Below, piece after piece: positions 1 to 8,338 of a DNA stretch of 64,000 bases. A program made the position numbers and the translations under genes. Source of the DNA: CAZDQL01 sp964507325 (GTDB taxonomy: Bacteria > Planctomycetota > UBA1135 > GCA-002686595). The notes below the pieces were generated by a model. It saw only the letters and a program-made list of their open reading frames with translations. It had not been told where the DNA came from and made no database searches. Position 1 is the stretch's first letter, and each line of letters opens with the position of its first letter. The stretch lies in contig CAZDQL010000013.1 in NCBI GenBank assembly GCA_964507325.1, positions 1 to 64,000 of the forward strand, read 5' to 3'.

Positions 1-1
1 A

Positions 2-33
2 AGAGGACCCAGCCGGGAAGGGCCAGATCCTCT
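2..33 (-). terminator. Possible hairpin terminator after tRNA-fMet
   Basis: Inverted repeat AGAGGA (2-7) and TCCTCT (28-33), with a 20-base loop, lies 9 bases past the 3' end of the minus-strand tRNA. The window ends here, so a following U-run cannot be checked. Confidence 0.35.
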
Positions 34-41
34 CTTGAAAG

Positions 42-118
<77 letters not shown>

Positions 119-161
119 TCACGTTGTCGGCCGGAAAGGATAGTGGGTGCCCCTCCGGGGA

Positions 162-2933
162 TCAACCGCGGCCCGCCGCCTCTGCCCCGCGCGCTGCCTC
201 CACTCCGCCGGCCGGCGATTCGCCATCCCCACCCTCTTCCGGCGGCGGGGGGGCCGGAGGCTCGAGGAGATCCTCGAGGGATCGGCGCAGTTCGTAGAGG
301 GCGCGGTGCTCTTCGACGGTGGTGACGGTTCCCGTCCACGCCGCACCGGGAGGAGCGGCGGGGGGCTCGGTCGCGTCGGCGGCGGGCTCGGGGAGGTCGG
401 CGACCAGCTCGAGGGCGGGGCGCACCAGGGCGGGGTCGGCGTTGGCCCGGGCGGCGTCCAGGGCGGCGGTCAGGTCCGCGGACCTCTGGCTCGCCTCCCC
501 CGAGGCCCAGTCGGGGATGGCGATCAGGGCCGAGGCGATCCGAGCCCGGCGGGGGGAGCCGAGGGGGAAGGAGTCGCGCGCAAGGCGCAGGTCGGGGAGG
601 TCGGGGAGCTCGCCCACGAGCTCGGTGCCGTCCCCGACGAAGAGCAGCACCTTCCAGTCGACGCGCGCGGCGGCCGGGTCACCGACGTGGCTCTGGTAGC
701 GGGCGCGCGCCAGACGCAGGCGGGTCAGGAGGATGAGGTCCTCCCCGGCAGCCGTCTCGGCGGCGGCGAAGCGCTCGAGCACTCCGGCGTTGTCGACCCC
801 CTCCTCTCCACCACGGCGGCGGGTGAGGTCGAAGGTGGCGGAGAGCTGGGCGGCGTCGAAGGCGTCGACCCCTTCGGCCGCCGGCAGGTGCACCTCGACG
901 ACGCGCGACAGGATCTCCCGCGGGAGAGCCGGGTCGAAGGCGGAGTGCCGGAGCGCCCAGGCGACGATCGCACCGTGCTCCGCGGGGGACCAGGCGCTGG
1001 TGGCCTGCTGCTCCAGACCCGCGATCAGACCCAGGGCCATCTCGAGCCGCGTGAGCTCGCTGGCCGCGCCCTCGGGAGGCTCGGCGCGCAGATCGCGCGC
1101 CAGCCGGGTGGCGGCCGCGAAGGTGACCGCGGCGTCGCGGCCCGCGAGGGCGGCCAGGACCCGCTTCATCCGTTCGGGGCGGCGGTGGTTCCCGTCCAGG
1201 AGGGCGTCGAAGTGCTCCTTGGCGATCAGCGCGCTCGCCTGGTGCGGCGCGGGTCCCAGGTGCTCCAGAAGGGCCAGGAGTCGATCGCGCAGCTCCGCCA
1301 CCGGCTCGGCGGCCAGGCGTTCGACCGCCGAGCGCGTGAGTCCCGCGGCGCGCGCGCGACCGCGCAGGGGGGCGAGCTCCTCCCCCACGAGGAGGTCCAG
1401 GGCACGCCGCCGGAGATCCACGTCCTCGGCGGCGATCAGGCGCGAGAGGGTCGCCACGAGCTGGGCCCCCTCTTCGGCGGCGGGATCGAGCCTCACCGCC
1501 AGCCGCGCCACCGAGCCGAAGAGGACCAGCCGCAGGGGCCCCGACTCGCTCACGTCCTCGAGCCGGACGAGGAGATCGGGCAGGGCGGCGGGACTCAACA
1601 CCGCTCCGGCGGCGTCGGCGGCGGCGAGCCGCACCTCCGAGGGCCCGCGACGGTCCCGCAGGAGGCTCACGACCGCCGGTCGGGCCGGGGCGGCGGCGCC
1701 GTTGAGCTCGATCGAGGCGGGAGCGCGGGCGCTCAGGGCCTCCAGGGCGTCGAGGCCCAGACTCACGCGCTCGTAGTCCACCGCCAGCTCGGGGGCCGCC
1801 AGGGTGCGCACCAGCTCCGCCACGCAGCGCGCCCCCTCGGCGAACCCGGTCTGGCCCTCCGGGCCCACCTCCGGGTCCCAGGGGAGCCGCGCCAGGGCGA
1901 TCGCGACCGAGGGCGCCAGGGGGGCGCGGGTCTCGAAGCCCTCGGGGCGCAGGAGCTCGCGCAGGGCCACCACCGCCTGCGCCCCGTGGTCCAGTCCCTC
2001 CACCAGCTCCAGCAGGGCGGTGAGGGCGGCGTGGAAGGCGGTCGGATCCTCCTCCACGCCCACGCGGGCGGTGAGCAGGGCCAGGGCCTCCCCGTGGTCG
2101 ATGCGCTGCAACTCCACCCCGCGCCCGATCGCGCGAGCCGCCTCGGCGCGCAGGTGCGGCGGGCCCTCGACCAGGGTGCTGGCCGCCACCTCCCGGGGCT
2201 CGAGCGCCATCAGTCGCACGCGCAGCCGGTCCGCCTCCCGTTCCTCGGCGGCGAATTCGTCCGCGAAGAGCGCGGCGCGCTCCTTCCCCTCGAGCCCCGG
2301 CCAGGCGGCCTCGAAGGCGGCGGCGTCGGCGAAGCGACGGCCCGTCAATCGGAAGAGGGCCTCCCGGGCGGCTTCCCGCACCCGCGGGGGGTTCTCAGGG
2401 CCCAGATTGCGCCCCAGGTCGGGGGCGAGATCGACCCGGGAGAAGTCGCCCACGACCGAGAGGGTCGCGCAGCGCAACTCCTCGTCGACTTGCCCCGCCA
2501 TCAGAGCGCGCACCCGGTCGGTCCAGCTCGCTCTCCACTCCGGATCCTGGCAGCGGCTCTCGAGCCAGGCGAGGGCCTCCGCCCGGCGGACGTCGCGCCG
2601 CTCGGCCCGGGCCCCGGTCAGGCCCAGCGGAGCGGAGCGGCCGGCGCGCAGGAGGAGGGCGTCCAGGGTGACGGTGGGGTGGAGCCCCTCGAGGGCCCCC
2701 AGACGCGCTTGGAATGCCTCCCCCTCGAGCCCCTCGAGCTCGGCGTGGATGCGCGCCAGGAGGGGAGTCGCCGGAGAATCAGGCGCAGACTGGTGCCAGT
2801 CGGCGCGGGCGGCTCCGACGACGAGGAGCGCCGCCGAATGCAGGAAGAGGGTGAGCCAGGACCGGTCCCGAATCCCGCGCCGGTGACCTCCTGAACTCCA
2901 CTGCATGCCTGCTCTATCCATCGTAGCGTCCAC
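162..2933 (-). CDS. Exported HEAT-repeat-like protein, function unknown
   Basis: The protein is about 920 residues, almost entirely Ala/Leu/Glu/Arg-rich helices in paired blocks typical of HEAT/ARM repeats. An N-terminal hydrophobic stretch (LTLFLHSAALLVVGAARA, around residues 28-45) ends in a signal-peptide-like ARA, so it is probably exported. The C-terminus is Pro/Glu/Gly-rich and disordered. It follows aroDE in the same direction after about 90 bases. The start is uncertain: the ATG at 2933 or the one at 2906 would leave a long N-region before the signal peptide, and a strong AGGAGGT lies inside the reading frame just before the hydrophobic segment without an ATG, GTG or TTG at good spacing. 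No catalytic motif is seen; a scaffold role is an inference from fold only. Confidence 0.75.
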   Translation of the reverse strand: MDATMDRAGMQWSSGGHRRGIRDRSWLTLFLHSAALLVVGAARADWHQSAPDSPATPLLARIHAELEGLEGEAFQARLGALEGLHPTVTLDALLLRAGRSAPLGLTGARAERRDVRRAEALAWLESRCQDPEWRASWTDRVRALMAGQVDEELRCATLSVVGDFSRVDLAPDLGRNLGPENPPRVREAAREALFRLTGRRFADAAAFEAAWPGLEGKERAALFADEFAAEEREADRLRVRLMALEPREVAASTLVEGPPHLRAEAARAIGRGVELQRIDHGEALALLTARVGVEEDPTAFHAALTALLELVEGLDHGAQAVVALRELLRPEGFETRAPLAPSVAIALARLPWDPEVGPEGQTGFAEGARCVAELVRTLAAPELAVDYERVSLGLDALEALSARAPASIELNGAAAPARPAVVSLLRDRRGPSEVRLAAADAAGAVLSPAALPDLLVRLEDVSESGPLRLVLFGSVARLAVRLDPAAEEGAQLVATLSRLIAAEDVDLRRRALDLLVGEELAPLRGRARAAGLTRSAVERLAAEPVAELRDRLLALLEHLGPAPHQASALIAKEHFDALLDGNHRRPERMKRVLAALAGRDAAVTFAAATRLARDLRAEPPEGAASELTRLEMALGLIAGLEQQATSAWSPAEHGAIVAWALRHSAFDPALPREILSRVVEVHLPAAEGVDAFDAAQLSATFDLTRRRGGEEGVDNAGVLERFAAAETAAGEDLILLTRLRLARARYQSHVGDPAAARVDWKVLLFVGDGTELVGELPDLPDLRLARDSFPLGSPRRARIASALIAIPDWASGEASQRSADLTAALDAARANADPALVRPALELVADLPEPAADATEPPAAPPGAAWTGTVTTVEEHRALYELRRSLEDLLEPPAPPPPEEGGDGESPAGGVEAARGAEAAGRG

Positions 2934-2956
2934 CGGGGGCGCCTGAAACGAATACG

Positions 2957-3000
2957 GACACCTTCCGGAAACGTGTGTCGCAATTCCGACCCGATCGGGT
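2957..3000. terminator. Hairpins between aroDE and the HEAT gene
   Basis: A 12-bp perfect palindrome ACCCGATCGGGT (2989-3000) and a GACAC/GTGTC inverted repeat enclosing TTCCGGAA (2957-2979) fill the gap after the aroDE stop. They could end aroDE transcription or serve as an operator for the HEAT gene. There is no T-run, so the role is open. Confidence 0.35.
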
Positions 3001-3026
3001 GGGGTCGAGTCAGCGCGACCGGGCTG

Positions 3027-4538
3027 CTAGGCGAGCAGGTTGTCGAGCGCGGAGCGCATCGCCCCCTCGTCGGGCTCCCGTTCGGCGAAGAGCCGGAACT
3101 GCTCGGCGGCCTGACGCGCGAACCACTCCGCCCCGGGGATGCAGTGGCAGCCACGGCGCGAGGCGGCGGCGAGCAACGGGGTCTCGAGCGGCCGGTAGGT
3201 CGCGTCCAGGAGCAGGGTCCCAGGTCGGATCCACTCCTCGGGGATCGGGGAGGCGGGGGTCTCCCCCCAGCCCAGGGGGGTGGTGTTGACGAGGATCCCG
3301 TGCTCGATCTCGGGGAGGCGCTCCCAGGGGACGACCTCGGCCCCGACCGTCGCGGCGGATTCCCGGGAGCGATCGGGGTCGCGGACGCAGAAGGCCACCC
3401 CGATCCCGAGGTCCTCGAGGGCCACCGCCACCGCCCGCGCCGCGCCGCCGCCGCCGAGGACGAGGGCCCGGCGCGGCCGCTCCCGCCCCTCCAGGGCGTC
3501 TTCCAGGCACCCCCGCACCGCGGGGACGTCGGTGTTGAAGGCGCGCCAGCGCCCGCCGTCGCGCACCAGGGTGTTCGAGGCCCCGGCGCGGACGCTCGCC
3601 GCGTCCCGCTCGGAAGCCCGGGCGAAGGCGCGCTCCTTGAAGGGGGCGGTGACGGAGAGGCCGCGGTAGCAGGAGGCGTCGAGGAGGTCCAGGAAGCGAT
3701 CGAAGTCCGCCGGCTCGAAGGCGACGTACACCGCGTCGAGCCCGGCGGCCCGCAGCGCGGCGCCGTGGACCGCAGGGGACGCGGAGTGGGCGATCGGGCG
3801 GCCGACCACCCCGTAGACGGCGGTCCGGCGCGTCACCCCCCCGGGGGGGACCAGGTGGCGGAGCTCGTCGACGGCGAGCTGCCCGGGGGCGGTCGGGTCG
3901 AGCCCCTCGTCGCCGCGGAGGCGCGCGGGGGCGGCGTAGGTGAAGGGAGAGCCGAGGATCGGCGCCACCAGCCGCGTGAAGGTGCCCGCCGCGCCGGAGG
4001 AGAAGGCGATGGTGTCGGCCGATCCCGGGCGCAGCCGAGCGAGCATCGCGCAAGCCTCCTCGCCGGTGTGCGCGTGGGCGACGAGCTTGAGGAGGTCCCC
4101 GGCGAGGAGCTTCCCCCGCACCTCGCGCTCGAAGGCCTCCAGGTCCTCCGGCGTGCCCTCGGGGTCGTGACGGCTGACGATGCGGCGACAGGGGGGCTCG
4201 ACCGCCCCGAGCTCCCGGGCCAGGGTCCAGTCGACGTCGACGAAGTCCGCTCCCGCCCGGGCGGCGGCGCCGAGCAGCGCGCAGCGCTCCTCGGTCGAGC
4301 CGCGGAAGGTGCCGTGGGCCTCCCGGCCGTGGACGGTGACGATCACCGGCTTGGGGGAGTTCTCGATCAGGGCGCCCAGGCGCCCTTCGCCGGGGTGGCC
4401 GATGCGGTCGAGGCGCAGCTCCACCAGGTCGGCGAGGGGCGCTTGGCGCGCGATCGACGCCGCCAGGGCGTCGAGGTCATCGCTGAGCAGGGAGACGACG
4501 GTACGCAAGCTCCTGAACTGCCCCCCTTCAGTGTGCAT
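3027..4538 (-). CDS. aroDE: Bifunctional 3-dehydroquinate dehydratase / shikimate dehydrogenase
   Basis: This fusion covers two consecutive shikimate-pathway steps: dehydration of 3-dehydroquinate, then NADPH-dependent reduction of dehydroshikimate. The N-terminal type I AroD barrel (about residues 12-225) shows the catalytic His in VSRHDPEGT and the Schiff-base Lys in LLKLVAHAH. The C-terminal AroE domain (about 240-500) has GRPIAHSASPAVH, the catalytic Lys in VTAPFKE, NTD in AFNTDVPAV and the nucleotide loop LGGGGAARA. The ATG at 4538 and its first eight codons lie inside the terminal repeat of an inverted-repeat element, with GGAGG 9-13 bases upstream. A TTG at 4508 begins where AroD homology starts and may be the ancestral start. 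Fused aroDE is known in plants and scattered bacteria, including Planctomycetota. Confidence 0.95.
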   Translation of the reverse strand: MHTEGGQFRSLRTVVSLLSDDLDALAASIARQAPLADLVELRLDRIGHPGEGRLGALIENSPKPVIVTVHGREAHGTFRGSTEERCALLGAAARAGADFVDVDWTLARELGAVEPPCRRIVSRHDPEGTPEDLEAFEREVRGKLLAGDLLKLVAHAHTGEEACAMLARLRPGSADTIAFSSGAAGTFTRLVAPILGSPFTYAAPARLRGDEGLDPTAPGQLAVDELRHLVPPGGVTRRTAVYGVVGRPIAHSASPAVHGAALRAAGLDAVYVAFEPADFDRFLDLLDASCYRGLSVTAPFKERAFARASERDAASVRAGASNTLVRDGGRWRAFNTDVPAVRGCLEDALEGRERPRRALVLGGGGAARAVAVALEDLGIGVAFCVRDPDRSRESAATVGAEVVPWERLPEIEHGILVNTTPLGWGETPASPIPEEWIRPGTLLLDATYRPLETPLLAAASRRGCHCIPGAEWFARQAAEQFRLFAEREPDEGAMRSALDNLLA

Positions 4539-4716
4539 GTCGGGGGGCCTCCCTCCGCAAACCCTTTACCACCAAGGACTTCGAGCGTCTCTCCCTCGGA
4601 GCAGGCCCACGAGCCTGCCGAAGCAGGTCGGCAGCGGGCCCGAGGGCTGATGCTGCCGGAGAAACGCCGGTACCGGGGCGCCGCGTGCACACTGAAGGGA
4701 GGCAGTTCACGAGCTT
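4507..4716. repeat. Inverted-repeat element, copy 1
   Basis: The core runs 4515-4708 (194 bp), bounded by near-perfect terminal inverted repeats: left GAACTGCCCCCCTTCAGTG, right arm read inverted GAACTGCCTCCCTTCAGTG. In this copy the symmetry extends outward as AAGCTC.T on both sides (4507-4514 and 4709-4716), reaching into the aroDE coding start and the DUF2520 stop codon. The interior shares CCTTT.CCA.CAAGGACTT and AGCAGGCCC with the other copies but is about 20 bp shorter and more diverged. It contains no convincing gene. It behaves like a MITE or structured intergenic repeat; no target-site duplication is clear. Confidence 0.85.
4539..4556 (-). promoter_or_regulatory. Ribosome binding site for aroDE inside repeat copy 1
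   Basis: On the minus strand GGAGGGAGG (4556-4548) precedes the ATG at 4538 by 9 bases. Both the Shine-Dalgarno sequence and the start codon belong to the repeat element rather than to ancestral aroDE, and so support ATG 4538 over TTG 4508 as the working start. Confidence 0.5.
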
Positions 4717-5537
4717 CACTCCTCGGCCAGGAGACCCGCGATCTCCTCCACCGCCACCCCGCGCTCTCTCGCGAGTTCGACCATCCTCCGGGACAGGAGC
4801 CGATAGACGCGGCGCGCCTCGTCGGGGAGGGCCGCCAGGTGCGCGCGCACCACCTCGGCGTCGCCGCGGACGACCGGCCCGGTCAGGGCGTCGCGGGTGG
4901 AGGTGGCGGCCAGGTTCTCCGCCACGCCCCGGATCAGGTGGGCCAGACCCTCCCGGTCCCCCTGCTCTCCCAGCGCCTCGAGGGCGAGGTCGAGCAGGGC
5001 CACCAGCCCGTTCGCCGCCAGCGCCGCCGCGGCGTGGTAGCGGGCGCGGTCGGCGGGAGCGTCCCCCAGGGAGAGCAGTCGGCCGCCGAAGAGCAGCACC
5101 AGCCGCTCGGCCATCTCGCGCGCGGCCGCCGTCCCCGAGCAGGCGAAGGTCGCCCCCTGGAGGCGCTCGCCACCGCCGCCGCCGGGGGGGAAGGAGACCA
5201 TGGGGTGCAGCGCGCCGCACTGCCACCCCGACCGCGCCAGGGGCTCGAGGACGCCCGAGCCGTGGCAGCCGCTCGAGTGGAGGGCGACCGCCCCCTCACG
5301 CGGCGCTCCCGCCTCTGCCAGCCGCTGCGCCGCTTCTCCGATGGCGCGATCGGCGACCGCGATCCAAACCACCTCGCAGGTCGCGAGCTCGGAGAGGGAC
5401 GCGGGGTCGGCGACGCGGGCGGCGCGCTCCCTATCGCGTGCCCAACAGGAGACGCGCGCCCCCTGCGCCGCCAGGCGCGGAGCCAAGGCTCGGGCGACCG
5501 CGCCGGAGCCGATCAGGCCGACGGAGGGAGCCTTCAG
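4716..5537 (-). CDS. Rossmann-fold DUF2520 protein, candidate oxidoreductase
   Basis: This 273-residue protein has an N-terminal NAD(P)-binding motif (GLIGSGAVARALAPRL), a mid-region LHSSGCHGSGVLEPL and HPMVSFP, and a helical C-terminal DUF2520 half. The family resembles short 6-phosphogluconate/ketopantoate-reductase-type dehydrogenases and is often found beside pantothenate genes; panC is three genes upstream here. The reading frame has no ATG, GTG or TTG at the N-terminus. The most plausible start is CTG at 5537, which overlaps the spoVG stop (CTGA), implying translational coupling. The stop codon abuts repeat copy 1. Substrate is unknown; a ketopantoate reductase role is an inference from context. 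Confidence 0.85.
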   Translation of the reverse strand: MKAPSVGLIGSGAVARALAPRLAAQGARVSCWARDRERAARVADPASLSELATCEVVWIAVADRAIGEAAQRLAEAGAPREGAVALHSSGCHGSGVLEPLARSGWQCGALHPMVSFPPGGGGGERLQGATFACSGTAAAREMAERLVLLFGGRLLSLGDAPADRARYHAAAALAANGLVALLDLALEALGEQGDREGLAHLIRGVAENLAATSTRDALTGPVVRGDAEVVRAHLAALPDEARRVYRLLSRRMVELARERGVAVEEIAGLLAEE

Positions 5538-5977
5538 TCGACGACGTCCTCCAGGTAGTCGTAGTCCAGGTCGTCGAAGCGCACCGCCTGGTAGCCCTCC
5601 TCCTTGGAGCGCTCCAGCTCGCGCTGGAAGGCCTGGATGATCGCGCCCTGGACGTGGTCCCGCGCCAGCTGGTTGATGGGGTGGGCGATGTCGGCGTATA
5701 GGCGCGGGCGCCCGCGCTCGTCCTTCTCGCCCCGATCGGTGCCCAGACGGGTCCCGCAGTCGTTGCAGTGGCGCGCCCGCAGGTGGTTCTTGGCGCCACA
5801 GGAGGGGCAACGATCGCACAACTTGCGGCTGGGCATGGCCACGAAGAGCCCGCGGCTGCCTTCGATGACCTTGATGTCGCGCACGACGATGCAGTCGTCG
5901 ATCGTGACGCTGGCGAAGCCTCGAAGCTTGTCGGAGTGGCGGGGGAGCAGCTTGACGCGGATCTCGGAGATGTTCAT
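5534..5977 (-). CDS. spoVG: SpoVG-family protein with inserted zinc ribbon
   Basis: SpoVG is a small nucleic-acid-binding regulator, normally about 85-100 residues; this one is 147. The family core is clear: MNISEIRVKL at the start, VVRDIKVIEGSRGLFVAMPS (residues 31-50) and YADIAHPIN (84-92). Between them an insertion carries C54, C57-x2-C60 and C71-x2-C74, which reads as a zinc ribbon. The C-terminus is acidic (FDDLDYDYLEDVVD). It follows ispE after 50 bases, and its stop overlaps the next start. RNA binding through both core and ribbon is an inference. The start is the ATG giving the conserved N-terminus. Confidence 0.9.
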   Translation of the reverse strand: MNISEIRVKLLPRHSDKLRGFASVTIDDCIVVRDIKVIEGSRGLFVAMPSRKLCDRCPSCGAKNHLRARHCNDCGTRLGTDRGEKDERGRPRLYADIAHPINQLARDHVQGAIIQAFQRELERSKEEGYQAVRFDDLDYDYLEDVVD

Positions 5978-6027
5978 CCGGATGCACCGGCGGGCCGGTG
6001 TCCTGGTCTCCGCGGCGGTCCGTCCCC

Positions 6028-6987
6028 TCACGCACCGCCGCGAGCGAGTTGTGAATCCTGGCCGCGGATCCTGGTGACCCATCGTCCGCGGAAGGCGAGC
6101 CCGCGCCGGCTCGCCTCGGCGAGCACCCCCTCCAACGCGGCTCGCGCCTCGTCGGCATGGTCGAAGAGGCCGAAGAAGCTCGACCCACTTCCCGCCATGC
6201 GGAAGTGGGCCGCACCGGACGCGTCGAGCGCGTCCCGCCAGCCTCGCAGGCCCGGGGTCACCGCTAGGGCGGCGGACTCGAGTTGGTTGCACAGGAAGGC
6301 GCGCGCCTGGGACGCGCGCATCCTCAAGAGCTCCCGCACGGTAGGTGCTTCGGGGGGCGGTCTCAAGTTCCTTTCCAGGGCGCCGTAGACGGCGGCGGTG
6401 GGGCTCGCTTCCCGGGGAGTGACTAGGGCAATCCACCAGTCCCGCCCGGGGGGCGGCAGGGGATGCACCCGCTCCCCCCTGCCGCTGCAGCGGGCGGCGC
6501 CGCTCTCGCGGGCGAGCTCGAAGAAGGGGCAGTCGGAACCGAGGGAGGCGAGGAAGGCCCCGCACCAGGGGGGATCGAGCTCGGCCCCGAGCGCCAGGTA
6601 GACCGCGCGCAGCGCGGCCGCCGCGTCGCTCGAGCCTCCGCCGAGCCCAGCTCGGCTGGGGATCTCCTTCGAGAGGCAAAGGGAGAGCGCCGCTGGAGGC
6701 CCCCCCCGCAGCGCCGCGATGCGCGCTGCGGCCCCCGCGGCCGCCCGCACGGCCAGGTTGGTCCCGTCGCTGGGGACGTCGGCGGAGGCGTGGGGTCCGG
6801 TCAGCTCGAGCCTCACCTCCCCCGGCACCCCCTGCGGGTCGATCCCGACCTCGAGCTGGTCGGCGAGCTCGAGGGCCACCATCAGGGTGTCGATCTCGTG
6901 GAACCCGTCCTCGCGCCGGCCGAGCACCTCGAGCAGGAGGTTCAGCTTGGCGGGGGCGGCGATCGCGGTGGGGCTCCCGGGGGTCAT
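6028..6987 (-). CDS. ispE: 4-diphosphocytidyl-2-C-methyl-D-erythritol kinase
   Basis: IspE phosphorylates CDP-methylerythritol in the non-mevalonate isoprenoid pathway. The 319-residue length fits the family. GHMP-kinase signatures are visible: AAPAKLNLLLEVLGRREDGFHE near the N-terminus, the ATP loop SRAGLGGGSSDAAAALRA in the middle, and a C-terminal MAGSGSSFFGLF. The ATG overlaps the panC stop (ATGA), so the two are translationally coupled. No other MEP-pathway gene is in the window. Confidence 0.95.
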   Translation of the reverse strand: MTPGSPTAIAAPAKLNLLLEVLGRREDGFHEIDTLMVALELADQLEVGIDPQGVPGEVRLELTGPHASADVPSDGTNLAVRAAAGAAARIAALRGGPPAALSLCLSKEIPSRAGLGGGSSDAAAALRAVYLALGAELDPPWCGAFLASLGSDCPFFELARESGAARCSGRGERVHPLPPPGRDWWIALVTPREASPTAAVYGALERNLRPPPEAPTVRELLRMRASQARAFLCNQLESAALAVTPGLRGWRDALDASGAAHFRMAGSGSSFFGLFDHADEARAALEGVLAEASRRGLAFRGRWVTRIRGQDSQLARGGA

Positions 6988-7862
6988 GGCGACGCGGAGA
7001 GCAGGCGGTTGTCGATCAGCCGCACCGCGCCGGCGCAGGCGGCGATCAGGGCCACCGCGCGCTCCAGGGGACCGGGGGGACGCTCCGCGGTCCACGCCGC
7101 GGGGTCGCGCACCTCGGCGTACTCCACCTCGAGGGTCGAGGCGCCGAGCTCGCGCTGCAGCGCGTCACAGAGCGCGTCGGGATCCCGCTCGCCCCCGTCC
7201 CAGACCCGCTGCGCCGCATCCAAGGCGCGCGCGATCGTCGGAGCGGCGCGCTGCCCCTCGTCCTCCAGCAGGAGGTTGCGGGAGGACATCGCCACCCCCG
7301 AGTCCTCGCGCACGGTGGGACAGACGACCAGCTGCGTCGCCGGGTGGCGCGGCATCAGGTCCCCCACCACCAGGCACTGCTGGAAGTCCTTCTGGCCGAA
7401 GTAGGCGCGGGCGGGGCGCACCAGCTCGAAGAGCCGATCGACGATGGTGGCCACCCCGGCGAAGTGACCGGGGCGGAAGCGCCCCTCGAGGCCGGCGGCG
7501 GAGGGTCCGGGATCGAGCAGACGCTCGGCAGGGAGGTTCCCCTCGGAGTCCAGCTCGCCGGGGAAGAAGCCCTCCAGCGTGCCGGTGAAGACCATGGCGC
7601 AGCCCGCGCCCTCCAGCTCAGCCGCGTCGGCTGTGAAGTTCCGGGGGTAGCGCTCGAAGTCGCGCGCATCGTCGAACTGCAGGGGATTGACGAAGACGCT
7701 CACGCAGGCGCGCCCGTTCTCGCGCGCCGCCCTGCGCACCAGGCCCAGGTGCCCCTCGTGCAGAGCCCCCATCGTCGGCACGAAGCCCAGGGTGTGGCCC
7801 TTGCGCCGCGTCCCCGCGCACCACTCGGCGGCTTCCCGCGGGTCGTGGAAGGTCTCGATCAT
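6984..7862 (-). CDS. panC: Pantothenate synthetase
   Basis: PanC condenses pantoate and beta-alanine with ATP to form pantothenate. The 292 residues contain the nucleotidyl-transferase motif PTMGALHEGH, FVNPLQF, the pantoate-binding YFGQKDFQQ and the KMSKS-like region MSSRN. It overlaps folK upstream and ispE downstream by 4 bases each. panB and panE are absent here, which makes the nearby DUF2520 dehydrogenase-like protein of interest. Confidence 0.96.
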   Translation of the reverse strand: MIETFHDPREAAEWCAGTRRKGHTLGFVPTMGALHEGHLGLVRRAARENGRACVSVFVNPLQFDDARDFERYPRNFTADAAELEGAGCAMVFTGTLEGFFPGELDSEGNLPAERLLDPGPSAAGLEGRFRPGHFAGVATIVDRLFELVRPARAYFGQKDFQQCLVVGDLMPRHPATQLVVCPTVREDSGVAMSSRNLLLEDEGQRAAPTIARALDAAQRVWDGGERDPDALCDALQRELGASTLEVEYAEVRDPAAWTAERPPGPLERAVALIAACAGAVRLIDNRLLSASP

Positions 7863-8338
7863 CGGCGCGCCTCCTCGAGCTTGGCCGCCCGCTCGGCGAC
7901 GCTCTGGCCGCCGGGCAGGGGATGGTCCGGCGCGATCTCGGCCAGGGGAGCGAGGACGAAGAGGCGCTCGGTGAGCCGCGGATGGGGCACCACCAGGTCG
8001 GGCTCGGAGAGCTCCTGGTCACCGAACCACAGGAGGTCCAGGTCGAGGGTACGCGGCCCGTTGGGTACGTCGCGGCGGCGCCCGTGTCGGGCCTCGATCG
8101 CGTGCAGGGCCGCCAGGAACTGCGCGGCGCTCAGGGTCGTCTCCACCAGGGCCGCCCCGTTCAGGTAGGCGCCCTGCCCCTGCGGCCCACCTATCGGCTC
8201 CGTCTCGTGCCAGGTCGAGCGCCGCAGGAGCACCATCCCCGGCGTGCGCTCGATCGCGACCAGGGCCTGGCGCAGGTACTTCTCGCGGTCGCCGAGGTTG
8301 CTGCCCAGCCCGACGGCGGCGACGACGCGCTCGGGCAT
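7859..8338 (-). CDS. folK: 2-amino-4-hydroxy-6-hydroxymethyldihydropteridine pyrophosphokinase
   Basis: HPPK transfers pyrophosphate from ATP to hydroxymethyldihydropterin in folate synthesis. At 159 residues it is a normal monofunctional FolK. GLGSNLGDRE near the N-terminus and the signature RRRDVPNGPRTLDLDLLWFG (from about residue 88) contain the Mg-binding Asp residues. Its ATG shares a base with the pssA stop (TGATG), and its stop overlaps the panC ATG. Confidence 0.96.
   Translation of the reverse strand: MPERVVAAVGLGSNLGDREKYLRQALVAIERTPGMVLLRRSTWHETEPIGGPQGQGAYLNGAALVETTLSAAQFLAALHAIEARHGRRRDVPNGPRTLDLDLLWFGDQELSEPDLVVPHPRLTERLFVLAPLAEIAPDHPLPGGQSVAERAAKLEEARR

Noticed and set aside
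147..2894. A long Gly/Glu/Arg-rich plus-strand frame over the HEAT gene
   Set aside because: Low-complexity shadow of the minus-strand gene, which has a signal peptide and regular helices.
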